Source: Bradyrhizobium commune (GTDB lineage: Bacteria > Pseudomonadota > Alphaproteobacteria > Rhizobiales > Xanthobacteraceae). Taken from it: 64,000 bases of DNA. Below the pieces are notes generated by a model. That model was not told the DNA's origin. It did not search any database and saw only the letters and a list, made by a program, of their open reading frames with translations. Position numbers and translations under genes: made by a program. The stretch covers positions 744,001 to 808,000 of the forward strand of contig NZ_CP061379.1 in NCBI RefSeq assembly GCF_015624505.1, in the 5' to 3' direction. Below, piece after piece: positions 1-8,500 of this stretch. Numbering within the stretch: position 1 is the first letter of the stretch; every line of letters begins with the position of its first letter.

Positions 1-490
1 TGTCCCGGGCTTTGAAAAGTCCTACATCGTCGACCTCCCGCCGCAGCTCGGCATCCGCGAGACCCGCCGCATCAAGGGTGGCTACCAGCTCAGCGGCGAG
101 GACGTGCTGACTTGCGCCTCGTTCGACGATTCCATTGGCGTCAATGGCTGGCCGATCGAGGCCCATGTTCCCGGCGACGTCGTCTTCACCTTCCCGCCGA
201 TCCCGGAATCGCGCGGCTATAACGAATTGCCCTACCGAATGCTGGTGCCCGAGGGCGTTGACAATCTGCTGGTCGCCGGTCGCTGCGCCTCCATGACCCA
301 TGAGGGCCAATCGGCCGCGCGGGTTTCCGGTGCCTGTTTCGTGATGGGGGAGGCGGCCGGTTCCGCCGCGGCGCTCGCACTCTCCGGAAACCGGATTCCA
401 CGTGAGATCCCCATTGAAAAATTGCAGGAAACGTTGAAACAACAGGGCGCCTTCATCGGACGGGATCAGCCCGTGCCGGAAGGACTGTAA
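1..490 (+). CDS. FAD-dependent oxidoreductase, C-terminal part (5' end outside window)
   Basis: The reading frame is open from base 2 to the stop at 488-490, so the window holds only the last ~162 residues. The tail has the pattern of the FAD_oxidored (FixC/GlcD-unrelated, flavin-disulfide-like) family: LPYRMLVPEGVDNLLVAGRC, then a small-residue stretch, SAARVSGACFVMGEAAGSAAA, which normally closes the FAD site. The substrate cannot be told from this fragment. It ends 33 bases before an ABC-transporter binding-protein gene on the same strand, so it is probably the first gene of that operon. Family call fairly sure, reaction unknown. Confidence 0.75.
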   Translation, partial: VPGFEKSYIVDLPPQLGIRETRRIKGGYQLSGEDVLTCASFDDSIGVNGWPIEAHVPGDVVFTFPPIPESRGYNELPYRMLVPEGVDNLLVAGRCASMTHEGQSAARVSGACFVMGEAAGSAAALALSGNRIPREIPIEKLQETLKQQGAFIGRDQPVPEGL

Positions 491-523
491 CGGACTGCAA
501 ACAGCGACGACGGAGGAAACGGG

Positions 524-1528
524 ATGATCGGGATTGCGCGGCTCGCAGCTGCCGGCCTGGTGGCGATCATGGCGATGGGCACGGCCCGGGCCGAGGACGC
601 GCTGAAGGCCAAGATCGGCGTGCTCCGCCTGTCGTCCTCCGCGCCCGTCTTCATTGCGCAGGACAAGGGCTATTTCCGCGAGGCCGGCCTCGACGTCGAG
701 CTGAAATTCTTCGATGCGGCGCAGCCGATCGCGGTCGCGACCACCTCGGGCGACGTCGATTTCGGCGTCACCGCGTTCACCGCGGGTCTCTACAATCTCG
801 CCGGCAAGGGCGTGCTGAAGGTGATCGGCGGCATGAGCCGCGAAAAGGCCGGCTATCCCCTGATCGGCTATTTCGCCAGCAACAATGCCTACGCCGCCGG
901 GCTGAAGACGCCGAAGGACCTCGCCGGCAAGCGCATCGCCGTGACGCAGGTTGGTTCGTCCTTCCATTATTCGCTCGGCCTGCTCGCGGACAAATACGGC
1001 TTCAGGCTCGCCGACGTGAAGATCGTGCCGCTGCAATCGCTGTCGAATGCGGCCGCCGCGCTGAAGGGTGAGACGGTCGACGCGGCATTGCTGCCGATCT
1101 CGACGGCGCGAAAGCTGATGGATGACGGCGGCGCGAAGTTTTTGGGCTGGGTCGGCGACGAGACGCCCTGGCAATTGGGTGCCGTGTTCGCCTCGCCGAA
1201 GACGCTGACCAACAAGGTGCTGGTGACAAAATTTCTCGGTGTGCTCGCCAAGGCTGACCGCGAATATCACCACGTCATCCTTGCCGCGATGAAGGACGGT
1301 GTCGCGCCGATCAACGAGCAGACAAAACCGCTGCTGGAGATCATCGCCAAATATACGAATCTGCCGGTGGAGCAAGTGGTCGGCAATTGCGCCTATATCG
1401 ATCCGGACGGCAGGCTGGATGTGAAGAACGTCGACAACCAGATCAAATGGCTGCAAGAGCAGGGCTTTGCCGACAAGGGCTTTGACGCGAATGCGATCAT
1501 CGCCAAGGACCTTGTGAAGGCGGATTGA
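524..1528 (+). CDS. ABC transporter substrate-binding protein, NMT1/SsuA-like
   Basis: 334 residues. A cleavable signal peptide (about residues 1-23, ending GTARAED) is followed by a periplasmic binding fold of the nitrate/sulfonate/taurine (NMT1) type: residues around 40-60 (FIAQDKGYFREAGLDVELKF) are the usual family opening, and DFGVTAFTAGLYNLAGKG and DLAGKRIAVTQVGSS are typical later blocks. A GGAGGAAACGGG ribosome-binding site just before the ATG fixes the start. It is followed by its ATPase (16-base gap) and permease, making a complete importer. The ligand is not determinable; the neighbouring FAD oxidoreductase suggests an organic substrate. Confidence 0.88.
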   Translation: MIGIARLAAAGLVAIMAMGTARAEDALKAKIGVLRLSSSAPVFIAQDKGYFREAGLDVELKFFDAAQPIAVATTSGDVDFGVTAFTAGLYNLAGKGVLKVIGGMSREKAGYPLIGYFASNNAYAAGLKTPKDLAGKRIAVTQVGSSFHYSLGLLADKYGFRLADVKIVPLQSLSNAAAALKGETVDAALLPISTARKLMDDGGAKFLGWVGDETPWQLGAVFASPKTLTNKVLVTKFLGVLAKADREYHHVILAAMKDGVAPINEQTKPLLEIIAKYTNLPVEQVVGNCAYIDPDGRLDVKNVDNQIKWLQEQGFADKGFDANAIIAKDLVKAD

Positions 1529-1544
1529 GAGTAGAACGCAGCAC

Positions 1545-2318
1545 ATGGACCTGATCGCCAACCATATCAGCCACCACTTCGGCGACCTCGCCGTGCTCGA
1601 CGACATCTCCTTCGCAGTCAGCGCGGGCGAGGTCGTGGCGATCGTGGGGCCGTCGGGCTGCGGCAAGAGCACGCTTCTGTCGATCCTCGGCGGGCTGTTG
1701 CAGCCGACCTCGGGCGCGCCTGAGCTGCGCGGCGCGCCGCCGGCGGACAGCCTCAATCCGCTGACCTTCGTGTTCCAGGATTTTGCACTGCTGCCCTGGG
1801 CGACGGTGGAGGAGAACGTCGAATTCCCGCTGCTGCATACCCAGCTCTCGGCTGCGCAACGCCGCGCGCTGGTCGACGACGCGCTGCGTCGTACCGGCCT
1901 GACCGACTTTCGCGCGACTTACCCAAAGCAGCTCTCCGGCGGGATGCGCCAGCGCGTCGGCATTTCGCGCGCGCTCGCGGTGAAGCCGGCCATTCTCCTG
2001 ATGGACGAGCCGCTGTCGGCGCTGGATTCGCAGACCCGCGAGCTGCTGATGGAAGATTTCGTCCGCCTGCTGGCCGATGGCGGCATGGGCGCGGTCTATG
2101 TCACCCATAATCTCGAAGAGGCCGCGCGGCTCGCGGATCGCATCGTCGTGCTGTCGCGCCGGCCGGGGCGAATCCGCGAGGTCGTGGCCGTGCCGATAAC
2201 GCGCGCCGAACGCGGCGAGACCGCGGCGCGCGAAGAACTGCTGGCGCTTCAAAATCAGATCTGGTCGCTGATCCGCAACGAGGCGATCGATGCCGAGCGA
2301 GAGGTCCAGCATGCTTGA
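1545..2318 (+). CDS. ABC transporter ATP-binding protein (SsuB/TauB-like)
   Basis: 257 residues, normal for the family. Walker A GPSGCGKST lies near residue 36, the Q-loop in VFQDFALLPW, the signature LSGGMRQR near residue 128, and Walker B ILLMDEP followed by the D-loop SALD and the switch histidine in YVTHNLEEA. It energises the importer formed with the binding protein upstream and the permease whose start overlaps its last codons. The cytoplasmic subunit of a nitrate/taurine-type importer is the expected role. Confidence 0.92.
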   Translation: MDLIANHISHHFGDLAVLDDISFAVSAGEVVAIVGPSGCGKSTLLSILGGLLQPTSGAPELRGAPPADSLNPLTFVFQDFALLPWATVEENVEFPLLHTQLSAAQRRALVDDALRRTGLTDFRATYPKQLSGGMRQRVGISRALAVKPAILLMDEPLSALDSQTRELLMEDFVRLLADGGMGAVYVTHNLEEAARLADRIVVLSRRPGRIREVVAVPITRAERGETAAREELLALQNQIWSLIRNEAIDAEREVQHA

Positions 2319-3129
2319 TCGCGCGACGACATCCGCAAAGGATGACACGACCCGGCGCGTCCACTTTCGCGGCGCAGGCTTCGTTCCTGCGTCGAGCCGC
2401 TTTGGCGGCTGGATCGCGCTCGCCCTCGTCATCGTGATCTGGCAGGCTGCCGGCAGCGCCAGGCTCGTCAATCCGCTGTTCCTGCCGGCGCCATCCGCGA
2501 TCGTACGGGCGATCTACGAGCTCGCGATGTCGGGCGCGCTCTGGCAGCATCTGTCGGCCTCGCTGCTGCGCATCGGCGTCGGCTGGCTGCTCGGGACGGC
2601 GGCCGGCGTCGCCGTCGGTTTTGCGATCGGCCTGTCACGGCTGGCACGCAGCGTCGGCATCACCTTCATCTCGGCGCTGTTCCCGATCCCGAAGATCGCG
2701 CTGCTCCCGCTGTTGATCCTCTGGCTCGGCATCGGTGAAGAGCCGAAGATCGCGACCATTGCGCTCGGCGTCTTCTTTTCGACCGCGATCTCGGTCTATA
2801 GCGGCGTCGACGCGGTGCCGCGCAATCTCATCCGCATGGCGCAAAGTTTCAACGTCCCGTTCGCCACCATCGTGCGCAAGGTGATCTGGCCGGGCGCGCT
2901 GCCCGCGATCCTCGCCGGCTTCCGTATCACGGCGTCGGTCGCGCTTCTGCTCGTCGTCAGTGCCGAGATGATCGGCGCGCAATACGGCATCGGCGCCTTC
3001 GTGCTGCAGGCCGGCAATCTGATGCAGACGGATCAGCTGCTCGCGGGCGTGGTGATCCTGTCGGTGTTCGGGCTTGTGGTGGGGAAGGTGATCAATCTCC
3101 TCGAGACCAAGCTGTTGCACTGGCGATAG
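2311..3129 (+). CDS. ABC transporter permease (SsuC/TauC-like)
   Basis: 272 residues from the ATG at 2311, which overlaps the ATPase stop by 8 bases and has GAGAGG at a good distance; an in-frame ATG at 2290 would add 7 residues and lies inside the ATPase gene with no better ribosome site. Five to six hydrophobic segments and a BPD_transp_1 domain with the EAA-loop-like region RNLIRMAQSFNVPFATIVRK near residue 180. This is the inner-membrane channel of the 524-3129 transporter. The last gene of the operon; an intergenic palindromic repeat follows. Confidence 0.9.
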   Translation: MLDRATTSAKDDTTRRVHFRGAGFVPASSRFGGWIALALVIVIWQAAGSARLVNPLFLPAPSAIVRAIYELAMSGALWQHLSASLLRIGVGWLLGTAAGVAVGFAIGLSRLARSVGITFISALFPIPKIALLPLLILWLGIGEEPKIATIALGVFFSTAISVYSGVDAVPRNLIRMAQSFNVPFATIVRKVIWPGALPAILAGFRITASVALLLVVSAEMIGAQYGIGAFVLQAGNLMQTDQLLAGVVILSVFGLVVGKVINLLETKLLHWR

Positions 3130-3145
3130 CCGCAATCCGCGCTGC

Positions 3146-3239
3146 CGTAGGGTGGGCAAAGCGAAGCGTGTCCACCAATTCTTGCAATCCTCGCGGAGGC
3201 GTGGTGGGCACGGCGCGTTGCGCCTTTGTCCACCCTACG
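3146..3239. repeat. Intergenic palindromic repeat (REP-like), type 1
   Basis: A 94-base unit bounded by imperfect 15-base inverted ends: CGTAGGGTGGGCAAA at 3146-3160 and TTTGTCCACCCTACG at 3225-3239 (one mismatch). An inner pair (GTGTCCACCA / TGGTGGGCAC) gives a nested stem. It sits between two convergent transcripts and could act as a bidirectional terminator. The GTAGGGTGGGCAAAG style is familiar from Bradyrhizobium intergenic repeats (recollection, not searched). Confidence 0.7.
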
Positions 3240-3252
3240 AGACCGGTGACTG

Positions 3253-4293
3253 TCACGCGTTCCCGCGATCCTCGCGAAACAGATCCAGCTTTTGCTGCAC
3301 CGGCCGATCCGAGAAGCTGAACAGCACGGCATCCTCATCCGTCTCGTGCGTCACCCATTGCCAGCTCGGCACCACGAACAGATCGCGCGGGCCCCATTCG
3401 AAAACGGCATCGCCGATGTGGCTGCGGCCACGGCCTTCGATCGGACAGAACACCGTCGCGTCGGTCGCGCGATAGCGCGCGGTCTTGAAGCCCTTGGGCA
3501 GCAGCTGGATGAAGGTCCCGATGGTCGGCATCGCAAAATCGCCGGTCTCGGGGTTGCTGAATTTCAGCTTCAGCCCGTGGCAGGCGTCCCACTCCCGGCT
3601 CGTGCGAGCCTTCTCCAGCGCCTCGCGGGTGTAGGCATAGGGATAGCTGAAGATCGGCGAGGTTTTTGAGCTTCGCTTCACGTCGACTGGAAGCAAATTG
3701 TGGCCGTAGCGCGCGAAGCTGTCGCCGGCGGGCTTGGTGATCTTCTGCTGGTCTTCCGTCGAGCCTTCCGCAAAGGAGCAGTCGAAGAACTGAACCAGCG
3801 GAATGTCGAGGCCGTCGAGCCAGAACATCGGTTCACTCGTTTCGTTCGAATGATCGTGCCAGGTCATCGACGGCGTGATGATGAAGTCGCCGGGCTCCAT
3901 CGCAGTGCGTTCGCCGTCCACGGCCGTGTGCGCGCCCTTGCCTTCGAGCACGAAGCGCAGTGCCGACTGGCTGTGGCGATGCGCGGGCGCGACGTCGCCC
4001 GGCACCACCATCTGCACGCCGGCATAGAGCGAGGTCGTGATCTTGGATTGTCCGCGCAGACCGGGGTTCTCGAGCACGAGCACGCGCCGCTCGGCCTCTT
4101 TGGCGGTGATGAGCCTGCCGGCCTCGGTCATGTAGTCGCGGATGGTGTCGAACTTCCAGAGGTGCGGCCGGCAGGCGCTCTTCGGCTCCGGCGTGATCAG
4201 ATCGCTCATCACCGTCCACAGCGCAGTGAGATTCTCGCCGTCGATCTTCCTGTAAAACGCCTCGCGTTCCGGCGTCTTGGTCACGGCTTCCAT
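3253..4293 (-). CDS. Gentisate 1,2-dioxygenase
   Basis: 346 residues, the usual length. Two cupin domains: the N-terminal one carries the iron-binding set HRHSQSALRFVLEG (about residues 103-116) and the later His in TPSMTWHDHSNE. The whole pattern (LWTVMSDLITPEP near the N-terminus, FWLDGLDIPLVQ) is that of gentisate dioxygenase, which opens the ring of gentisate to maleylpyruvate. GGGAGG precedes the ATG. It is divergent from a GST-type isomerase at 4402, with a dyad box between them that overlaps its predicted promoter (TTGACG, 16 bases, TATACT). Cytoplasmic ring-cleavage step of the 3.2-8.3 kb cluster. Confidence 0.92.
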   Translation of the reverse strand: MEAVTKTPEREAFYRKIDGENLTALWTVMSDLITPEPKSACRPHLWKFDTIRDYMTEAGRLITAKEAERRVLVLENPGLRGQSKITTSLYAGVQMVVPGDVAPAHRHSQSALRFVLEGKGAHTAVDGERTAMEPGDFIITPSMTWHDHSNETSEPMFWLDGLDIPLVQFFDCSFAEGSTEDQQKITKPAGDSFARYGHNLLPVDVKRSSKTSPIFSYPYAYTREALEKARTSREWDACHGLKLKFSNPETGDFAMPTIGTFIQLLPKGFKTARYRATDATVFCPIEGRGRSHIGDAVFEWGPRDLFVVPSWQWVTHETDEDAVLFSFSDRPVQQKLDLFREDRGNA

Positions 4294-4324
4294 GGCGCGC
4301 CTCCCTGTGGTTCTTTTGCCAATT

Positions 4325-4342
4325 GACAGTATACTTACAGTC
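4325..4342. promoter_or_regulatory. Dyad operator, copy 1 (putative MarR box) over divergent promoter
   Basis: GACAGTATACTTACAGTC has dyad symmetry GAC-N-GTA-N4-TAC-N-GTC. The surrounding 26 bases (4321-4346, AATTGACAG...CTAGG) recur at 8324-8349 with only two differences. On the minus strand the box contains TATACT, a good -10 hexamer, with TTGACG 16 bases upstream, so a bound repressor would block transcription of the gentisate dioxygenase gene. The MarR gene at 5024 is the obvious candidate to bind it (inference). Confidence 0.75.
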
Positions 4343-4401
4343 TAGGTAGCGTCAACGTGACGAACGCCGTACAAGGACAAGAAACCGAGAGGGAGGTCTC
4401 G

Positions 4402-5034
4402 ATGAAGCTGCACGGCTATTTCCGCTCCAGCGCCGCTTACCGCGTGCGGATTGCACTGAACCTCAAAGGCCTTGCCGCCGAGCACCTGCCCCATCATCTT
4501 CGCAAGGGCGAACAATGCGCGCCCGCCTATCTCGCCATCAACCCGCAAGGCCTGGTGCCGGCGTTAGAGAATGATGCGGGTGCGGTGCTGACCCAATCGG
4601 TCGCCATCATCGAATGGCTGGAAGAGACCCATCCCAATCCGCCGCTGCTGCCGAAGGATCCTTTGCAGCGTGCCAAGGTGCGGGCGTTCGCGATGGCGAT
4701 CGCCTGCGACACCCACCCGGTGCAGAATCTGAAGGTGCTGGCGCGCCTGCGCGAGCTTGGCCTGCCCGAGGAGAAGGTTCAGGACTGGGCGGCCTGGGTC
4801 AACCGCGAGGGGCTGTCGGCCTGCGAGACGCTGATCAAGGACGAGAGGGGGCCGTTCTGCTTCGGGGGCACACCGACGCTCGCCGATCTCTGCATTGTAC
4901 CACAGCTTGCCAACGCCCGCCGGTTCGGCGTCGATGTGTCGGCCTATCCGCGGCTGCTCACGGCGGAAGCCGCCGCGAAGGCATTGCCCGCCTTCGCCAA
5001 CGCCGTACCGGAGAAGCAGCCCGATGCCGAGTAA
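4402..5034 (+). CDS. Zeta-class GST-like maleylpyruvate/maleylacetoacetate isomerase
   Basis: 210 residues from the ATG at 4402, preceded by GGGAGG at 4391; an upstream in-frame start at 4357 has no support. The N-terminal thioredoxin fold carries the zeta-GST motif YFRSSAAYRVRIALNLKG, and NPQGLVPAL, TQSVAIIEWLEE follow as in MaiA/NagL. Beside a gentisate dioxygenase the most likely reaction is glutathione-dependent isomerisation of maleylpyruvate to fumarylpyruvate; maleylacetoacetate isomerisation in tyrosine breakdown is the alternative. No fumarylpyruvate hydrolase gene lies inside the window. It overlaps the MarR gene by 11 bases. Confidence 0.85.
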   Translation: MKLHGYFRSSAAYRVRIALNLKGLAAEHLPHHLRKGEQCAPAYLAINPQGLVPALENDAGAVLTQSVAIIEWLEETHPNPPLLPKDPLQRAKVRAFAMAIACDTHPVQNLKVLARLRELGLPEEKVQDWAAWVNREGLSACETLIKDERGPFCFGGTPTLADLCIVPQLANARRFGVDVSAYPRLLTAEAAAKALPAFANAVPEKQPDAE

Positions 5035-5536
5035 GCCTCTCCCTCCGATCACGATGGACGCGGTCTACGCCGCGCCGGGATATCTGTTCCGGCGCATGCA
5101 GCAGATCGCGGTCTCGATCTTCATGGAGGAGTGCAAGGCGTTCGATCTCACACCGGTGCAATATGCCGCGCTGATCGCGATCCACACCCATCCCGGCATT
5201 GACGCGACGCGGCTGTCCGCTGTGATCGCCTTCGACCGCTCCACGCTCGGCAGCGTGATCGAGCGGCTCCAGGCCAAGGACTATATCGAGCGCAAGCCCG
5301 CACCCGAGGACAAGCGAATCAAGCTGCTTTATTTGACCAAGTCGGGCACCGCGATCCTGCGCGAGATCATTCCGGCCGTCGAGGGTGCGCAGGCGCGCAT
5401 GCTGGAGCCGCTGAAGCCCACTGAGCGCAAGGCACTGATGAGTTTGTTGGTGCAGCTCGTCGATCTCAACAACGAGGCCTCACGCGTGCCGCTGCGGGCC
5501 GAGGACGCGCTGGAGCACCTGGGCAAGGCGGGGTGA
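5024..5536 (+). CDS. MarR family transcriptional regulator
   Basis: 170 residues from the ATG at 5024, inside the end of the isomerase gene (translational coupling); longer in-frame starts lie within that gene. A winged-helix MarR domain covers about residues 40-125, with the recognition region DRSTLGSVIERLQAKDYIER and the wing PEDKRIKLLYLTKSG. It probably controls the aromatic cluster by binding the shared dyad boxes at 4325-4342 and 8328-8345. MarR proteins of CoA-dependent aromatic pathways often respond to the aryl-CoA intermediate; that ligand is inference here. Confidence 0.88.
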   Translation: MPSKPLPPITMDAVYAAPGYLFRRMQQIAVSIFMEECKAFDLTPVQYAALIAIHTHPGIDATRLSAVIAFDRSTLGSVIERLQAKDYIERKPAPEDKRIKLLYLTKSGTAILREIIPAVEGAQARMLEPLKPTERKALMSLLVQLVDLNNEASRVPLRAEDALEHLGKAG

Positions 5537-5545
5537 GGGCAGCCC

Positions 5546-7159
5546 TCACATCCGCAACAACGCCTGCCGATCAATCTTCCCCGTACCCGTCTTCGGCAGC
5601 TCGTCAATAAAAATCACCTCGCGCGGATATTTGTAGGGCAAGAGTTTGCCCTTCACATAATCCTGGAGTCGCCGCGTCGCCTCGTTCTGGTCGGCGGCGC
5701 GGTTGTTCATCACCACCACGGCCTTCAGCGTCATGCGGCGATCCGGCAGCTCCGCGGCGAACACCGCGCATTCCCGGATGTCGGGATGGTCGGCGAGGCA
5801 CAGCTCGACCTCGAGCGGGTAGACCCACTGCCCGGAGATCTTGATGAGATCATCGGCGCGGCCGCGGAAGAAATGAAAACCGTCGCTGTCGCGGACGAAG
5901 CGGTCGCCGGTGTAGATCCACCCATCCTCGCGGATGGTTTCGGCGGATTTGTCCGGCCGGTTCCAGTACAGCGGCGTGTTGGAATCGCCGCGCACCCACA
6001 AAATGCCTTCCTCGTTGTCGCCGACCTCGCTTCCGTCCTTGTCGCGCAGGGTGACCTCGTAGCCGGGCACGCGCAGGCCTGCGGCGCCGAGCTTCTTCTG
6101 TTCGGGGCGGTTGGAGAGATAGATGTGCAGCACCTCGGTCGAGCCGAGACCTTCGACGATCTCGAGGCCGGTGAGCGCCTTCCAGCCGTTGAAGACTTCG
6201 GCCGACAGGACTTCGGCTGCCGAGAGCGCCATGCGCAGCGACGAGAAGTCGGTCTTGTCCGCCCCCTCGGCCTTGGTCAGCGACGTGTAGAGCGTCGGCA
6301 GGCCGAAGAAGACCGTCGGCTTGTACTGCTCGATGGCAGCAAAGATCGCCGCAGGTTTGGGTTGGCCCGGCAGCAACAGCGTGGCTGCGCCCGCCGAGAA
6401 CGGAAAGGTGACGGAATTGCCAAAGCCGTAGGCGAAGAAGATTTTTGGCACCGAAAAGCAGATGTCGTCCGGCGTCAGCTTCAGCACGTTCCGCGCAAAG
6501 GCAATCTCGCTATAGGCCATGTCGTGCTGGAGATGCACGATGCCCTTGGGCCGGCCGGTCGAGCCGGACGAGTACATCCAGAACGCCATCTCGTCGCGAT
6601 GCGTATCGGCTTCGACCAGCTCAATCGGGAATTGCGCGAGCCAGCTTGCAGCGGCCAGCGCCTGCGGCGCAGCATGGTCGCCGACCTCGCCGTTGACGAC
6701 GATCAGCGTGCGCAGGCTCGTGTCCTTGCACGCCTCCGCATTGAAGCGCGCGCAGAACTCGGACTCGGCGACCGCAACACGCGCGCCGGAATCGGCGAGA
6801 TAGAATTGCAGTAGATCCGGTGGCGTCAGCGTGTTGATCAGGAGCGGCACGAAGCCGGCACGCACCGCGCCGAAGAAGGCGGCCGGATAGGCCGGCGTGT
6901 CGTCGAGGAACAGCAGCACGCGGTCGCCGCGCTTCAGGCCGAGCGAGGCAAAGCCGTTGCCCCAGCGGCCGGCCTCGGCACAGAGCTCGGCATAGGTCCG
7001 CGTGCCCGCAGGCCCGATCAGCGCGAGCTTGTCGCCGCGGCCGCTGGCGAGATTGTCGAACAGCACACGGCTGGCGTTGTAGACTTGCGGAACGGCAAAG
7101 CCGATCTCACGGGCGCCGGCGCTATCGGCGGGCACCCGGTCGCGAATCTCGTTGCTCAT
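5546..7159 (-). CDS. Aryl-CoA ligase, benzoate-CoA ligase family (possible salicylate-CoA ligase)
   Basis: 537 residues, normal for the benzoate-CoA ligase branch of the adenylate-forming enzymes. The AMP-binding P-loop reads MYSSGSTGRPKGIVH (about residue 193), the A5 region EGLGSTEVLHIYLSN, the A7 motif YTGDRFVRDSDG and the A10 lysine KTGTGKIDRQ near the end. It makes an aryl-CoA from an aromatic acid, ATP and CoA. Its start overlaps by four bases the stop of a salicylyl-CoA-hydroxylase-like monooxygenase, so salicylate is the likeliest substrate, giving salicylyl-CoA; benzoate or anthranilate remain possible. Confidence 0.85.
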   Translation of the reverse strand: MSNEIRDRVPADSAGAREIGFAVPQVYNASRVLFDNLASGRGDKLALIGPAGTRTYAELCAEAGRWGNGFASLGLKRGDRVLLFLDDTPAYPAAFFGAVRAGFVPLLINTLTPPDLLQFYLADSGARVAVAESEFCARFNAEACKDTSLRTLIVVNGEVGDHAAPQALAAASWLAQFPIELVEADTHRDEMAFWMYSSGSTGRPKGIVHLQHDMAYSEIAFARNVLKLTPDDICFSVPKIFFAYGFGNSVTFPFSAGAATLLLPGQPKPAAIFAAIEQYKPTVFFGLPTLYTSLTKAEGADKTDFSSLRMALSAAEVLSAEVFNGWKALTGLEIVEGLGSTEVLHIYLSNRPEQKKLGAAGLRVPGYEVTLRDKDGSEVGDNEEGILWVRGDSNTPLYWNRPDKSAETIREDGWIYTGDRFVRDSDGFHFFRGRADDLIKISGQWVYPLEVELCLADHPDIRECAVFAAELPDRRMTLKAVVVMNNRAADQNEATRRLQDYVKGKLLPYKYPREVIFIDELPKTGTGKIDRQALLRM

Positions 7160-8310
7160 TCAGCGTCTCCGCCTGCCGCATCCCCGTCGTTCTTCGCGGC
7201 CTCGTAGCGCGCCATGAAGGCCGGTGACATCGCGCGCAGCCGTGAATCGTCGATGCGGCCGGAGCGGGTGACGTAGCTATAGGCAAAATCCAGCAGGCCG
7301 AGCTGCATGTGCTGGGCAAAATGCTCGTACCAGAAGGCCGAGGTGCGCGCGGCATTGACGAGCTTCTGCACGATCGGCTTTCGCGCGGCCTGGTAGCGAT
7401 GCAGCGCCGTCGTCAGATGCGCATCCGATTCCAGCGCCTTGACCAGTGCGATCGCGTCCTCGATCGCGAGCCGCGTACCCGAGCCGATCGAGAAATGCGC
7501 CGAGTGCAGCGCGTCGCCGATCAGCACCATGTTCTTGAACGACCAGTGCTCGTTCCAGACCCAGGGAAAATTGCGCCAGACCGACTTGTTGGAGACGAGG
7601 CAATGGCCGCCGAGCGTGTCGGCAAACACTTCCTCGCAAATACCCTTGGACTGTTCGACATCCTTATAGGCGAAGCCATAGGCCTGCCAGGTGGCGTGGT
7701 CGCATTCGACCAGGAAGGTGCTCATGTTCGGCGAATAGCGATAGTGGTGCGCATTGAAGGCGCCGCGGTCGGTCTTCACGAAGGTCTGCGACAGCGTGTC
7801 GAAACGCTTGGACGTGCCGTACCAGACGAATTTGTTGGAGGAGTACGACAGCGAGGTACCAAAATCGCCCTCGTAAGCGCGGCGCACCAGCGAGTTCAGC
7901 CCGTCGGCGGCGACGATGAGGTCGTGGCCGTTGAGCTGGTCGATGGCATGAATTGGCGTGTCGAAGCGCGGCGTGACGCCGGCGTCGAGCGCGCGCTGCT
8001 GGAGGAACTGCAACAGCTCGAGCCGGCCGATCGAGGAGAAGCCGACACCATCGAGCGCGACGCTGTCGCCGTGCAGGCTGAGCGTGATGTTCTCCCAGCT
8101 CTCCATATGCGGCGCGATCGCGTCGACCGTCTCGGGGTCGTCGGCGCGCAGGAACTCCAGCGCCTGATCGGAGAACACCACGCCAAAGCCCCAGGTCGCG
8201 TCGGCCGGGTTCTGTTCGAACAGGTCGACTTGATCCTCGGGATGACGCTTCTTCCAGAGATAGGCGAAGTAGAGCCCACCGGGCCCCCCGCCAATCACGG
8301 CGATCCGCAA
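7156..8310 (-). CDS. FAD-dependent monooxygenase, salicylyl-CoA 5-hydroxylase-like
   Basis: 384 residues. The start is a TTG at 8310 preceded by GGGAGG. GGGPGGLYFAYLWKKRHP is the FAD Rossmann motif at the N-terminus; the DG motif is LIVAADGLNSLVRR and the second FAD motif is LIGDALHSAHFSIGSG. The protein resembles the monooxygenase half of 2-aminobenzoyl-CoA monooxygenase/reductase and the stand-alone salicylyl-CoA 5-hydroxylases. With the adjacent CoA ligase and the gentisate dioxygenase, it would hydroxylate salicylyl-CoA to gentisyl-CoA. The thioesterase for the last CoA release is not seen. Family sure, substrate inferred from context. Confidence 0.82.
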   Translation of the reverse strand: MRIAVIGGGPGGLYFAYLWKKRHPEDQVDLFEQNPADATWGFGVVFSDQALEFLRADDPETVDAIAPHMESWENITLSLHGDSVALDGVGFSSIGRLELLQFLQQRALDAGVTPRFDTPIHAIDQLNGHDLIVAADGLNSLVRRAYEGDFGTSLSYSSNKFVWYGTSKRFDTLSQTFVKTDRGAFNAHHYRYSPNMSTFLVECDHATWQAYGFAYKDVEQSKGICEEVFADTLGGHCLVSNKSVWRNFPWVWNEHWSFKNMVLIGDALHSAHFSIGSGTRLAIEDAIALVKALESDAHLTTALHRYQAARKPIVQKLVNAARTSAFWYEHFAQHMQLGLLDFAYSYVTRSGRIDDSRLRAMSPAFMARYEAAKNDGDAAGGDAE

Positions 8311-8327
8311 CGTCTGCCTCCCTAATT

Positions 8328-8345
8328 GACAGTATACTTACTATC
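8328..8345. promoter_or_regulatory. Dyad operator, copy 2 (putative MarR box)
   Basis: GACAGTATACTTACTATC, the second copy of the box at 4325-4342; the enclosing 26 bases 8324-8349 match copy 1 at 24 of 26 positions. It lies 17 bases upstream of the TTG start of the monooxygenase gene and again contains TATACT on the minus strand, so the operator overlaps the -10 of the monooxygenase/ligase operon. The -35 here is poor. Confidence 0.75.
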
Positions 8346-8500
8346 TAGGGGTAGACTAATGGGCTCCGGCCTGTCGCGCCAGCGGAATTATCGGCTAGGC
8401 GAGGCGCGCCGAAGCTCAACTTCGGACACGCGCTGTCCACGCGTCCGAACCCGTCAGCTGCAAATCATAGCCAAATGAGGCCGGGTTGACCACAAGCGCG

